Positions 46,131 through 55,168 of a stretch of 64,000 nt of DNA are shown piece by piece. The stretch is taken from the NCBI RefSeq assembly GCF_042434745.1, contig NZ_JBHLSS010000045.1. One strand, written 5' to 3'. The position numbers and the translations under genes are program-made. The stretch comes from Azotobacter paspali (GTDB lineage Bacteria > Pseudomonadota > Gammaproteobacteria > Pseudomonadales > Pseudomonadaceae). A model generated the notes under the pieces. That model saw only the letters and a list, made by a program, of their open reading frames with translations. It had not been told where the DNA came from and ran no database searches. Each line of letters starts with the position of its first letter. The stretch's first letter is position 1.

Positions 46131-46270
46131 CCTTACCCCCCTCATCGTGGCTGATTACGTGCACCCGCGGCCACGGGTTTTCGCGAGCGCGCGGGAGTAT
46201 AACCCTACAAAAGACAGGCTGAAACAAGCCGATACAAGACGGAGTTGTTGCCGAGAACTTCGGCGCGCCG

Positions 46271-46819
46271 CTAGAAATGCGCCGGAGTGGCGGCGCTGAT
46301 CAGTTGCGCCGGAGTCTCGAAGGGGTTGCGGAAACGGTGCGGCTGGCCGGCCACCAAGTAGTAGCTGTCGCCGCTCTCGAGGGTATAGTGCTGCTCGCCG
46401 ACCTGCAGCTCCAGGCGCCCTTCGACGAGGATGCCGGCTTCCTCGCCGTCGCGCAGCAGCAGCGCCTCGCCACTGTCGGCCCCCGGAAGATAGGTCACCG
46501 AGAGGAAGGTGAGTGCCCGGTCGGGATGATCCTTGCCGATCAGGCGCATGTTCAGCAGCCCGTGCGACAGCTTGGCCTGCTCGGCAGCGCGATAGATCAC
46601 CGGGGCGCTGGCTTCCACCTCCAGATCGAGGGAAAAGAACTCCATCAGCGACATGGGAATACCGCCGAGCACTTTCTTCAGGGAACTGATCGAGGGGCTG
46701 ACGCTGTTCTTCTCGATCATCGAAATGGTGCTGTTGGTGACGCCCGCGCGCTTGGCGAGTTCACGCTGGGAGAGGCCTTTGAGCTTGCGTATAGATTGCA
46801 GTCGAACACCGACGTCCAA
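46271..46819 (-). CDS. pauR: XRE-cupin regulator, PauR-like
   Basis: A 182-residue regulator: XRE helix-turn-helix (LQSIRKLKGLSQRELAKRAG, TNSTISMIEKNSVSPSISSL) and C-terminal cupin (GILVEGRLELQVGEQHYTLE, SGDSYYLVAGQPHRFRNPFE). In P. aeruginosa the gene at this place is PauR, repressor of the gamma-glutamylated putrescine catabolic genes. Genes for that pathway (a PauB-type oxidase and kauB) lie 4-8 kb away here. The name rests on similarity and synteny. Confidence 0.85.
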   Translation of the reverse strand: MDVGVRLQSIRKLKGLSQRELAKRAGVTNSTISMIEKNSVSPSISSLKKVLGGIPMSLMEFFSLDLEVEASAPVIYRAAEQAKLSHGLLNMRLIGKDHPDRALTFLSVTYLPGADSGEALLLRDGEEAGILVEGRLELQVGEQHYTLESGDSYYLVAGQPHRFRNPFETPAQLISAATPAHF

Positions 46820-46908
46820 GGCGGGATTCCTCTCGGGAAGCCTGAGCGAATTGCGCCTAATGATGGCAACGCCGTTCAGTATTTACAACGCCATGCCGTA
46901 AATTTCGT

Positions 46909-47994
46909 TCAGTCCAGCCAGAAGCGGGCAACCCGCCGCACGTTGCAGAACAATTGATAGGCGATGGTACCGGCCGCCGCCGCCACTTCGCTGGCCGGCA
47001 CCTGGGCGCCCCACAGCTCGACCCGGCTGCCGAGTCCGGCCTGGGGCAGGTCGGTGAGATCCACGGTGAGCATATCCATCGACACCCGGCCGATCAGTTG
47101 CGCCGGTCGGCCGTCGACGGCGACCGGGGTGCCGTTCGGCGCATGCCGCGGGTAGCCGTCCGCATAGCCCATGGCCACCACTCCGACGCGGGTCGGCCGC
47201 GAGGCGACGAAACGCGCGCCATAACCCACCGGTTCGCCTGCCGGCAGCTCGCGCACGCCGATGATCCTGGACTCCAGGGTCATTACCGGCCGCAATTGCG
47301 CCGCCTGCTCTTGATAGCGCTCGAAGGGCGTGGCCCCGTAGAGCATGATCCCCGGCCGCAGCCATTCGCTCCCATGGCCATGCCGAAACAGTTGCGGCCA
47401 GCCGAGCAGCGCCGGGGAGTTGCGCAGGCTGAACTCCGTCACGAGGCCGGCGGTTGCCGTCTCGAACTGCGCCAGTTGCTCGGCGACCCGTGGGCAGTCG
47501 AGTTCGTCGGCGCGGGCGAAATGGCTCATGGCGACGATCCTCGCCACCTTGCCGCTGGCCATGAGGCGCGCGTGGGCCGCCCGGTAGTCGGCTGGCGCAA
47601 AACCGACCCGGTGCATACCGGAGTCGAGCTTCAGCCAGCAGGTCAAGGGGTACGTCAGCGCGGTACGCTCGATGGCCTCCAGTTGCCAAGGCGAATGCAC
47701 CACGCACCACAGGTCGTGGCGCTGGATCGGCTCTAGCTCGGCGGTCTCGAAAAAGCCCTCGAGCAACAGGATCGGCGCGGCGATGCCGGCCTCGCGCAGC
47801 TCCAGCGCCTCCTCGATGCAAGCCACCGCGAAACCTTCGGCCTCCGCCTCCAAGGCGCGGGCACAGTGCACCGCGCCGTGCCCGTAGGCGTCGGCCTTGA
47901 CCACCGCCAGGGCGCGGGTGCCACCCAGCCCGCAGGCCAGGCGGTAGTTGTGCCGCAAGGCGGCGAGATCGATCAGGGCACGGGCGGGGCGCAT
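46909..47994 (-). CDS. dadX: Catabolic alanine racemase
   Basis: PLP enzyme that converts L- to D-alanine for oxidation by DadA. The PLP lysine is in LAVVKADAYGHGAVHCARAL and the catalytic tyrosine loop in LPAGEPVGYGARFVASRPTR with MGYADGYPRHAPNGTPV downstream. The start at 47994 (MRPARALIDLAALRHN) gives 361 residues, close to DadX of P. aeruginosa; the longer open frame overlaps ridA. It follows ridA and dadA on the minus strand, which marks it as the catabolic racemase rather than Alr. Confidence 0.94.
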   Translation of the reverse strand: MRPARALIDLAALRHNYRLACGLGGTRALAVVKADAYGHGAVHCARALEAEAEGFAVACIEEALELREAGIAAPILLLEGFFETAELEPIQRHDLWCVVHSPWQLEAIERTALTYPLTCWLKLDSGMHRVGFAPADYRAAHARLMASGKVARIVAMSHFARADELDCPRVAEQLAQFETATAGLVTEFSLRNSPALLGWPQLFRHGHGSEWLRPGIMLYGATPFERYQEQAAQLRPVMTLESRIIGVRELPAGEPVGYGARFVASRPTRVGVVAMGYADGYPRHAPNGTPVAVDGRPAQLIGRVSMDMLTVDLTDLPQAGLGSRVELWGAQVPASEVAAAAGTIAYQLFCNVRRVARFWLD

Positions 47995-48053
47995 GGCTTG
48001 TCTCGGATTGCTGGCCGGAAGCGGCAGGGCTCCGGCGTGGGTCGTGGTTTCGG

Positions 48054-48407
48054 TTACGGCAGCGCGGCGACGACCGACATCTCCACCCGGGCATCGCCGT
48101 CGTACAGTCCGGCTTCGACGCAGGCGCGCGCCGGCGCGCAGCCGGCCGGCAGCCAGGCGTCCCATATTGCGTTGAGGCCGGCGTAGTCGGCGGCCATGTC
48201 CTTCAGGTAGATGGTCACCGAGAGCAGCCGCGACTTGTCGGTGCCGGCCTCGGTGAGCAGCCGGTCGATGCCGGCCAGGGTCTGCCGGGTCTGCTCCTCG
48301 ATACCGACGCCGTAGTCGTCCGCCAGTTGCCCGGCCAGGTAGACGGTGCCGCCATGGACGACGATTTCGCTGTAGCGCGCTTCAGTTCGCAGGCGCCGGA
48401 TGGACAT
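48054..48407 (-). CDS. RidA/YjgF family enamine-imine deaminase
   Basis: A 117-residue RidA-family protein. Such proteins hydrolyse reactive imines made by PLP and flavin enzymes; here it lies between dadA, which releases 2-iminopropionate, and dadX, so it probably quickens release of pyruvate and ammonia. The family core VTIYLKDMAADYAGLNAIWD and the arginine in CAPARACVEAGLYDGDARVE are present. It overlaps the 3' end of dadA by 26 bases, which implies translational coupling. Confidence 0.9.
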   Translation of the reverse strand: MSIRRLRTEARYSEIVVHGGTVYLAGQLADDYGVGIEEQTRQTLAGIDRLLTEAGTDKSRLLSVTIYLKDMAADYAGLNAIWDAWLPAGCAPARACVEAGLYDGDARVEMSVVAALP

Positions 48408-49680
48408 GGGTGGAGTTCTCCTGGGAATTGCCGTAGCGGGAAATATCGAGGCCCGCGGCGCTGATCTGCGGGCGCGTGCGCGCCATGAGATCGGCCAGCA
48501 GGCGGCCGGAGCCGCAGGCCATGGTCCAGCCCAGTGTACCGTGCCCGGTGTTGAGGAACAGGTTGCGGTAGCGGGTCGCCCCCACGATCGGCGTGCCGTC
48601 CGGGGTGGCCGGACGCAAGCCGGTCCAGAATTCGGCGCGGGCCAGATCGCCGCCCCGTGGGTAGAGATCGCCCACCACCAGTTCCAGAGTCTCGCGCCGG
48701 CGGGGATTCAGCGACAGATCGAAACCGGCCAGTTCGGCCATGCCACCGACGCGGATGCGCGTCTCGAAGCGGGTGATGGCGACCTTGTAGGTCTCGTCGA
48801 GAATGGTCGAGGTCGGCGCCATGGCCGGATCGACGATGGGAATGGTCAGCGAGTAACCCTTGAGCGGGTAGATCGGCGCGCGAATGCCCAGCGGCGCGAG
48901 CAACCGCGGCGAATAGCTGCCGAGGGCCAGCACGTAGAGGTCGGCGCTTTCCAGGCGGCCGTCGATGCGCACGCCGACGATGCGCTCGCCGTCGCGCTCC
49001 AGACGCTCGACGCTCTGGCCGAAACGGAACTCCACGCCCAGGCCGGCGACCAGTTCCGCCAGGCGGGTGGTGAACAGGTGGCAGTCGCCGGTCTGATCGT
49101 TGGGCAGGCGCAAGGCGCCGGCGAGCCTGTCGGCGACGCCGGCCAGCGCCGGCTCGACGCGGGCGATGCCGGCGCGGTCGAGCAGTTCGTAGGGCACACC
49201 GGAGCGCGCCAACACGGCGATGTCCTTGCTTGCCGCATCCAGTTGCCGCTGGGTACGGAACAACTGGGTGGTACCCAATTGGCGGCCCTCATAGTCGATA
49301 CCGGTCTCGGCGCGCAGTTCGTCGAGGCAGTCGCGGCTGTACTCGGACAGGCGCACCATGCGTTCCTTGTTCAGCGCATAGCGCCCGACGGTGCAATTGC
49401 GCAGCATCTGCGCCAGCCAGAGGTACTGGCGCCAGTCCGCGGTCGGCCTGATGGCCAACGGCGCATGGCGCTCGAACAGCCACTTGAGTGCCTTGAGCGG
49501 CACGCCGGGAGCTGCCCAGGGCGAGGCGTAGCCTGGCGACACCTGGCCGGCGTTGGCGAAGCTGGTCTCCATGGCCGGAGCCTCGGCGCGGTCGACCACC
49601 ACCACCTCGAAACCGGCCTGGGCTAGATAGTAGGCCGTGGTGGTGCCGATTACCCCGCTGCCAAGTACCAGTACGCGCAT
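48382..49680 (-). CDS. dadA: D-amino acid dehydrogenase small subunit
   Basis: Membrane-associated FAD enzyme of 432 residues that oxidises D-alanine to pyruvate and passes electrons to the respiratory chain. The FAD fold starts at MRVLVLGSGVIGTTTAYYLA and continues VVVDRAEAPAMETSFANAGQ; FAD and substrate motifs near the end include FWTGLRPATPDGTPIVGATR and NLFLNTGHGTLGWTMACGSG. It leads the dadA-ridA-dadX operon and is divergent from dadR, 134 bases away. Confidence 0.95.
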   Translation of the reverse strand: MRVLVLGSGVIGTTTAYYLAQAGFEVVVVDRAEAPAMETSFANAGQVSPGYASPWAAPGVPLKALKWLFERHAPLAIRPTADWRQYLWLAQMLRNCTVGRYALNKERMVRLSEYSRDCLDELRAETGIDYEGRQLGTTQLFRTQRQLDAASKDIAVLARSGVPYELLDRAGIARVEPALAGVADRLAGALRLPNDQTGDCHLFTTRLAELVAGLGVEFRFGQSVERLERDGERIVGVRIDGRLESADLYVLALGSYSPRLLAPLGIRAPIYPLKGYSLTIPIVDPAMAPTSTILDETYKVAITRFETRIRVGGMAELAGFDLSLNPRRRETLELVVGDLYPRGGDLARAEFWTGLRPATPDGTPIVGATRYRNLFLNTGHGTLGWTMACGSGRLLADLMARTRPQISAAGLDISRYGNSQENSTHVHPAPAN

Positions 49681-49814
49681 AACGGTCTCTCCGTGAGAGC
49701 TGAAAACCTTGAATGCCTACAGTATAAGAAGCCAAAACCAGTGGCTTTCACTGTTTCGGGACCGATATTCAGACTTTTTTCCGAAGGCGAACGCTTTCGC
49801 CAGGAGAACTCCTC
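49681..49814. promoter_or_regulatory. Divergent dadA/dadR control region
   Basis: Two inverted repeats lie here: cagtg-N5-cactg at 49739-49753, just upstream of a minus-strand TATACT that can serve as the dadA -10 (complement of 49720-49725), and ggcgaa-N4-ttcgcc at 49786-49801, directly before the dadR ribosome site. Lrp-type regulators bind several weak sites, so these are candidate DadR sites; the -35 elements are not clear. Confidence 0.45.
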
Positions 49815-50303
49815 ATGAGAGTCCAGCACCAGAGCCAGCTCGAACTGGACCGGATCGACCGCCACATCCTGCGCATCCTGCAACAAGAGGGACGTATCTC
49901 CCTCACCGAGCTGGGCGAGCGGGTCGGCCTGTCCACCACACCCTGCACCGAGCGGGTCCGCCGCCTGGAGCGCGAAGGCTTCATCCTCGGCTATGCGGCG
50001 CGGCTCAATCCCCAGTACCTGAAGGCTGGCCTGCTGGTGTTCGTGGAGATCAGCCTGGCGTACAAGTCCGGTGATATCTTCGAGGAGTTCCGCCGGGCGG
50101 TGCTGAAGCTGCCCCAGGTACTGGAATGCCATCTGGTATCTGGCGACTTCGACTACCTGCTCAAGACACGCATCCCGGAAATGGCCTCCTACCGCAAGCT
50201 GCTCGGCGACATCCTGCTCAAGCTCCCCCATGTGCGCGAATCGAAGAGCTACATCGTCATGGAAGAAGTCAAGGAAAGCCTCGAACTGCCAGTACTGGAA
50301 TGA
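49815..50303 (+). CDS. dadR: Lrp/AsnC regulator DadR
   Basis: A 162-residue Lrp-family regulator: helix-turn-helix (DRIDRHILRILQQEGRISLT, ELGERVGLSTTPCTERVRRL) and C-terminal RAM domain (VLECHLVSGDFDYLLKTRIP) that binds an amino acid. In P. aeruginosa the orthologue at this place senses L-alanine and activates dadAX. Divergent from dadA; an AGGAG lies 7 bases before the ATG. A PauB-type oxidase gene follows after 10 bases. Confidence 0.93.
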   Translation: MRVQHQSQLELDRIDRHILRILQQEGRISLTELGERVGLSTTPCTERVRRLEREGFILGYAARLNPQYLKAGLLVFVEISLAYKSGDIFEEFRRAVLKLPQVLECHLVSGDFDYLLKTRIPEMASYRKLLGDILLKLPHVRESKSYIVMEEVKESLELPVLE

Positions 50304-50313
50304 GGAGCCAGTG

Positions 50314-51630
50314 ATGAAAGCAGCATTGCCGGGCACGTCCACCGCCGACGACGGACACGCGCCCTCCTACTACGCCGCCACGACCGGGCCGCGAGCGGAG
50401 TTTTCCGCCCTGGAAGGCGAACGGCAGGCCGACGTCTGCGTGGTCGGCGGCGGCTTCAGCGGCATCAACACCGCCCTCGAATTGGCCGAGCGCGGCCTCT
50501 CGGTGATCCTGCTGGAGGCCGGCGTGCTCGGCTGGGGTGCCAGTGGACGCAACGGCGGGCAACTGATCCGCGGCTTCGGCCACGACCTCGAACGCTTCCG
50601 TCCGCTGCTCGGCGCGGACGGCGTCCGTGCCCTGAAGCTGCTGGGCTTGGAGTCTCTGGAGATCGTCCGCCAGCGGATCGAGCGCCATGCCATCGACTGC
50701 GACCTGACCTGGGGCTACTGCGAGCTGGCCACTCGGGCGCGGCACCTCGAACATCTGAAGGCCGAATGCGCCGAACTGCAGACCCTCGGCTATCGCCACG
50801 AGCTACGCCTTCTGGAAGCCGAGCGGATGCACGAGGCGATCGGCTCACGGCGCTACCGTGGCGGCCTGCTGGACCGTGGTTCGGGCCACCTGCACCCGCT
50901 CAGGCTGCTGCTCGGCGAAGCCGCCGTGGCGCGCTCGCTCGGCGTGCGCCTGTTCGAGCGCTCGGCAGCGCTCCGGATCGATCACGGCCAGGAAGTCTGC
51001 GTGCACACCGCCGGCGGCCGGGTCCGTGCCGCCAGCCTGGTGCTCGCCGGCAACGCGCATATCGGCAACCTGGAGCCGGAATTGGCCGGCAAAGTGCTGC
51101 CGGCCAGCAGCTATATCATCGCCACCGAGCCGCTCTCCCCCACTCTGGCCACCGAGTTGCTGCCGCAGAACCTGGCATTCAGCGACATGCGCACGGTGCT
51201 CGACTACTTCCGCCTGTCGGCCGACCGCCGCCTGCTGTTCGGCGGCGCCTGCCACTACTCGGGGCACGACCCGCGGGATATCGCCGCCTACATGCGGCCG
51301 AAGATGCTCGAAGTGTTCCCGCAACTGGCCGGGGTACGGATCGACTACCAGTGGGGCGGGTTGATCGGCATCGGCGCCAATCGCCTGCCGCAGATCGGCC
51401 GCCTGTCCGGACAGCCCAACGTCTACTACGCCCAGGCTTACTCCGGTCACGGGCTGAACGCCACCCACCTGGCCGGCCGACTGCTCGCCGAAGCCATCGC
51501 CGGACAACACCGCCACGGCTTCGAGCTGTTCGCCCGGGTGCCGCACCGCACCTTCCCCGGCGGCCCCCGCCTGCGTGCGCCGCTGCTGGCCCTCGGCATG
51601 CTGTGGTGCCGGCTCCGGGAGCTACTCTGA
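50314..51630 (+). CDS. FAD-dependent amine oxidase, PauB/PuuB type
   Basis: A 438-residue DAO-family flavoprotein that resembles the gamma-glutamylputrescine oxidases PauB. The FAD-binding start is ADVCVVGGGFSGINTALELA, followed by the family motif GASGRNGGQLIRGFGHDLER; RIDYQWGGLIGIGANRLPQI and YAQAYSGHGLNATHLAGRLL lie near the end. In P. aeruginosa the gene downstream of dadR is, as I recall, the paralogue pauB4. The oxidase, the kauB aldehyde dehydrogenase and pauR in one neighbourhood support a role in polyamine breakdown. The last 9 bases overlap the convergent MFS gene. Confidence 0.85.
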   Translation: MKAALPGTSTADDGHAPSYYAATTGPRAEFSALEGERQADVCVVGGGFSGINTALELAERGLSVILLEAGVLGWGASGRNGGQLIRGFGHDLERFRPLLGADGVRALKLLGLESLEIVRQRIERHAIDCDLTWGYCELATRARHLEHLKAECAELQTLGYRHELRLLEAERMHEAIGSRRYRGGLLDRGSGHLHPLRLLLGEAAVARSLGVRLFERSAALRIDHGQEVCVHTAGGRVRAASLVLAGNAHIGNLEPELAGKVLPASSYIIATEPLSPTLATELLPQNLAFSDMRTVLDYFRLSADRRLLFGGACHYSGHDPRDIAAYMRPKMLEVFPQLAGVRIDYQWGGLIGIGANRLPQIGRLSGQPNVYYAQAYSGHGLNATHLAGRLLAEAIAGQHRHGFELFARVPHRTFPGGPRLRAPLLALGMLWCRLRELL

Positions 51631-52797
51631 AGCGAATGCCGGGCGACGCGCGGCGAGCAAAAGGAAACCGGCCGCGCCGACGGCCATCAGGAGCGGCAGC
51701 GCATGACCGCTCAGCCACTGGCTGGCCGCGCCGGTGGCAAGCGGCCCGAGCAGGCAGCCGATACCCCACAGGCGGGCCACCTGGGCGTTAGCACAGACCA
51801 GCGCCGCATCGCGGAAGCGCTCACCGACGAGGATCAGGGCCAGGGTGAACAGGCCGCCGGCGCTGGCGCCGAACAGGATCAGCAACGGCCAGATGAATGC
51901 GCTTCGCAGCAATGCCGGAATCGCCAGACTAGCTAGCAGCAGAACCAGGCCGCAGATACGGAACAACGCCTGGCGCGGCAGCCGGTCGGCGAGCCAGCCG
52001 AGCGGCAGTTGCAGCAGCGCATCGCCGATCACCACGGTGCTGGCCAGATGTAGCGCGGTCGTCTGCTCCAGCCCCTGGCGCAGGCCGTAGAGCGGTAGCA
52101 GGGTGAGGATCATGGTTTCGAAGGAGGCGAACAGCACCACCGCCCAAGCCACCGTCGGCAACTGCCGGCAGAAACCGAACAGCCTGAGCCCGCCAACCTC
52201 GCGGGCCTCCATCCGCGGCGCGCCATGCGCGCCGAGTAGGAGCAGAGCGCCGCCGAGCATGAGCAGCACCGCGCCCCAGAAGCCGGCATCGCCAGCGGTT
52301 CCCAGCCAGGTCAGCAGCAGCGGCCCGGACAACTGGCTCAGCGCGTAGCCGGTGCCATATAGCGCCACCAGCCGGCCACGCCAGGCCTCTACCGCCAACT
52401 GATTGATCCAGCTCTCGCCGAGGATGAACACCAGGGTCAGGGTCACGCCAAGCCACAGGCGCAGCAGCAGCCATAGCGGATAGCTCGGCAAGACGGCCAG
52501 TAGTGCTACCGACAGCGCCCCGACCAGCAGGCTCAGGCGCATCAGCCGCGCCGCGCCGCAGAGCGTCGCCAGGCGTCCGGCCAGGGAGGCGCCGAGCAGC
52601 ACGCCGATGCCCGGCATTGCCGCCATCGCACCGATGGCAAAGGAACCATGTCCCCAGCTCTCCAGGCGCAGGGAAACCAGCGGCAAGCTCAGGCCGAGCG
52701 CCAACCCGACGCTGACCACCGCGGCGCAGACGGCGAAATAGCTAGCCCAGGGCATGGCTGCCGCCAGCGGAGCCGGCAAGGATTCTGGACAAGTCAT
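51622..52797 (-). CDS. MFS transporter
   Basis: A 391-residue integral membrane protein with about 12 predicted helices of the YcaD/UhpC-like small MFS type. The loop motif between helices 2 and 3 is recognisable (LLGASLAGRLATLCGAARLM), as is WLADRLPRQALFRICGLVLL in the second half. It starts 15 bases after kauB on the same strand, as in P. aeruginosa, and probably belongs to its operon, where it could move a polyamine-related compound; the substrate is unknown. Confidence 0.88.
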   Translation of the reverse strand: MTCPESLPAPLAAAMPWASYFAVCAAVVSVGLALGLSLPLVSLRLESWGHGSFAIGAMAAMPGIGVLLGASLAGRLATLCGAARLMRLSLLVGALSVALLAVLPSYPLWLLLRLWLGVTLTLVFILGESWINQLAVEAWRGRLVALYGTGYALSQLSGPLLLTWLGTAGDAGFWGAVLLMLGGALLLLGAHGAPRMEAREVGGLRLFGFCRQLPTVAWAVVLFASFETMILTLLPLYGLRQGLEQTTALHLASTVVIGDALLQLPLGWLADRLPRQALFRICGLVLLLASLAIPALLRSAFIWPLLILFGASAGGLFTLALILVGERFRDAALVCANAQVARLWGIGCLLGPLATGAASQWLSGHALPLLMAVGAAGFLLLAARRPAFASE

Positions 52798-52812
52798 GTC
52801 AGGACGGAGCCC

Positions 52813-54306
52813 TCACAGCTTGATCCAGGTGGCTTTCAGCTCGGTGTACTTGTCGAAGGCGTGCAGAGACTTGTCGCGACCGTTGCCGGACTGCTTGAAG
52901 CCGCCGAACGGCGCGGTCATGTCGCCACCGTCGTACTGGTTGATCCACACGCTGCCGGCGCGCAGTGCCCGAGCGGTGCGGTGGGCCTTGGACAGGTCGC
53001 GGGTCCAAATCGCCGCAGCCAGGCCGTAGCTGGTGTCGTTGGCGATCTGCACGGCCTCCTCCGGGGTGTCGAAAGCGATCACCGAAAGCACCGGGCCGAA
53101 GATTTCCTCGCGGGCGATCTTCATCGCATTGCTCACCCCGTCGAACACCGTCGGCTCGACATAGGTGCCGCCGGTTTCCTCGAGGATGCGCCGGCCGCCA
53201 GCCAGCAGGTTGGCGCCCTCGCCCAGCCCGGCCTCGATGTAGCCGAGCACGGTGTCCAGTTGCTGGCGGTCTACCAGGGCGCCGACGTTGGTCGCCGGGT
53301 CCAGCGGGTGACCGGGCTGCCAGGCCTTCAGCTCCTCCAGCACTAGCGGCAGGAACGCCTCCTTGATCGAGCGCTCGACCAAAAGGCGCGAACCGGCGGT
53401 GCACACCTCGCCCTGGTTGAAGGCGATCGCGCTCGCCGCGGCCTCGGCGGCGGCGGCAAGATCCGGCGCGTCGGCGAAGACGATGTTCGGGCTCTTGCCG
53501 CCGGCCTCCAGCCAGATGCGCTTCATGTTCGATTCGCCGGCGTAGATCATCAATTGCTTGGCGACCCGGGTCGAACCGGTGAACACCAGGCAGTCGACGT
53601 CCATGTGCAGCGCCAGCGCCCTGCCCACGCTGTGGCCGTAGCCCGGCAGCACGTTGAGCACGCCGGGCGGAATGCCCGCCTCGAGCGCCAGTTGGGCGAG
53701 GCGGATAGCGGTCAGCGGCGACTTTTCCGAGGGCTTGAGAACCACCGAGTTGCCAGTGGCCAGCGCCGGCCCGAGCTTCCAGCAGGCCATCAACAGCGGG
53801 AAGTTCCACGGCACTATGGCCGCCACCACGCCGACCGGCTCGCGGGTGACCAGCCCCAATTCATCGTCGGGAGTCGCCGCCACCTCGCCGTAGAGCTTGT
53901 CGATCGCCTCGCCACTCCAGCGCAGCGCACGGGCCGCGGCCGGCACGTCGACGCTCAGCGAATCTTTGATCGGCTTGCCCATGTCCAGGGTTTCCAGCAG
54001 GGCCAGTTCCTCGCAGTGGATTTCCAGCAGCTCGGCCAGGCGGATCATCGCCGCCTTGCGCTTGGCCGGTGCCAGGCGCGACCAACGGCCGCTCTCGAAG
54101 CTGCGCCGCGCCGCCGCCACCGCCAGATCGGCATCGGCCACCGCGCAACTGGCCACCTGCGTCAGCAGGCGTCCGTCGATCGGACTCAGGCAATCGAAGG
54201 TCGCGCCATCGGTGGCCGGCAGGTATTGGCCGTCGACGAAGGCGCGGCCCTCGATAATCAGGCTGCGGGCACGTTCTTCCCAGTCGCTGCGCGTCGGTGT
54301 AGTCAT
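52813..54306 (-). CDS. kauB: Aldehyde dehydrogenase KauB/PauC
   Basis: NAD(P)-dependent aldehyde dehydrogenase of 497 residues. Catalytic glutamate in IWLEAGGKSPNIVFADAPDL and nucleophile cysteine in NQGEVCTAGSRLLVERSIK; the nucleotide site IVPWNFPLLMACWKLGPALA is intact. In P. aeruginosa the gene between the PauB paralogue and rpmG acts on 4-guanidinobutyraldehyde and gamma-glutamyl-aminobutyraldehyde. The ATG at 54306 (MTTPTRSDWEERAR) has GAGGA 8 bases upstream and gives the same length as that enzyme; an upstream start at 54324 is less likely. Confidence 0.9.
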   Translation of the reverse strand: MTTPTRSDWEERARSLIIEGRAFVDGQYLPATDGATFDCLSPIDGRLLTQVASCAVADADLAVAAARRSFESGRWSRLAPAKRKAAMIRLAELLEIHCEELALLETLDMGKPIKDSLSVDVPAAARALRWSGEAIDKLYGEVAATPDDELGLVTREPVGVVAAIVPWNFPLLMACWKLGPALATGNSVVLKPSEKSPLTAIRLAQLALEAGIPPGVLNVLPGYGHSVGRALALHMDVDCLVFTGSTRVAKQLMIYAGESNMKRIWLEAGGKSPNIVFADAPDLAAAAEAAASAIAFNQGEVCTAGSRLLVERSIKEAFLPLVLEELKAWQPGHPLDPATNVGALVDRQQLDTVLGYIEAGLGEGANLLAGGRRILEETGGTYVEPTVFDGVSNAMKIAREEIFGPVLSVIAFDTPEEAVQIANDTSYGLAAAIWTRDLSKAHRTARALRAGSVWINQYDGGDMTAPFGGFKQSGNGRDKSLHAFDKYTELKATWIKL

Positions 54307-54391
54307 GGGGCATCCTCTCGTCACTGGAGCGATCCGGACACCCTACCCCCCGCCCCCGAGGCTTTCAATACGGACGCGGAGCCCGAAAATA

Positions 54392-54419
54392 CAGAAGCCC
54401 GCCAAAAGGCGGGCTTCTG
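54392..54419 (-). terminator. Intrinsic terminator of rpmB-rpmG
   Basis: A perfect 12-base stem (cagaagcccgcc / ggcgggcttctg) with an AAAA loop lies 20 bases after the rpmG stop. On the minus strand it is followed by TATTTTCGG. It sits just ahead of kauB and insulates the two operons. Confidence 0.85.
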
Positions 54420-54438
54420 CGTCAGGCAGCCGGACCGA

Positions 54439-54594
54439 TCACTTGATCTTGGCTTCCTTGTAGATCACATGCTTGCGCACGACGGGATCGTATTTCTTGA
54501 TCTCGATCTTGTCGGGGGTGGTGCGCTTGTTCTTGTCGGTAGTGTAGAAGTGGCCGGTACCGGCGCTGGACACCAGACGGATCAGTTCACGCAT
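54439..54594 (-). CDS. rpmG: 50S ribosomal protein L33
   Basis: A 51-residue ribosomal protein beginning MRELIRLVSSAGTGHFYTTD and ending RKHVIYKEAKIK. It is the cysteine-free (C-minus) form, without a zinc ribbon. The ATG at 54594 is the family start; the frame extends upstream only by chance. It follows rpmB after 10 bases, the usual rpmBG operon. Confidence 0.97.
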   Translation of the reverse strand: MRELIRLVSSAGTGHFYTTDKNKRTTPDKIEIKKYDPVVRKHVIYKEAKIK

Positions 54595-54604
54595 GATTCT
54601 CTCC

Positions 54605-54841
54605 TCAAACCTTTTCGCCGCGAGCACGCAGCTCGGCCAGCACTACGTCGATACCGCGCTTGTCGATGATACGCATGCCCTTGGCGGAAATGCGCAGACG
54701 CACGAAGCGCTTCTCGGACTCGACCCAGAAGCGGTGATGCTGCAGGTTCGGCAGGAAACGACGACGGGTTTTGTTGTTCGCGTGGGAAATATTGTTCCCG
54801 GTAACCGGACCCTTACCGGTCACTTGACAGACTCTCGACAT
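54605..54841 (-). CDS. rpmB: 50S ribosomal protein L28
   Basis: A 78-residue ribosomal protein with the family opening MSRVCQVTGKGPVTGNNISH and the basic central part NKTRRRFLPNLQHHRFWVES. It has a single cysteine and no zinc motif. First gene of rpmBG. In many gammaproteobacteria radC lies upstream; here the next gene upstream is a divergent peptide-binding protein. Confidence 0.97.
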   Translation of the reverse strand: MSRVCQVTGKGPVTGNNISHANNKTRRRFLPNLQHHRFWVESEKRFVRLRISAKGMRIIDKRGIDVVLAELRARGEKV

Positions 54842-55020
54842 GCCTCAGCCCTCAAAAACCACATGCCCAACCCGGCATGGGTTGGCCGCTTATCTTTCAG
54901 TCATTCGGCGCCTCGCGGTCCGTACGAAAGGCTCCGCACGCCCGCTGCACCACGATTCATCGGGGTCTGACCGGCTGTCGCTGGCAACGCAGGAAGCGGG
55001 CCCCTAGAAAAGAGCGCTGC

Positions 55021-55049
55021 TTTATATCAGAAAGCCCCCCATGGAGCAA
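55021..55049 (-). promoter_or_regulatory. Sigma-70 promoter of rpmBG
   Basis: On the minus strand TTGCTC (complement of 55044-55049), a 17-base spacer and TATAAA (complement of 55021-55026) form a well-spaced sigma-70 promoter. Transcription would start near 55014, leaving a leader of about 170 bases before rpmB. The rest of the 327-base gap 54842-55168 shows no gene. Confidence 0.65.
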
Positions 55050-55168
55050 GAATCGCCCGGTCCCGCGCGGATTGCCGCGGCCTCCTCGCATTGCTCCCCT
55101 CTACCGCTTGGTCTAGGGTAGGTTCTTTCGTCGGAAGGCCCGTCCTTCAGCCATCGCAGGAGCCCCGC

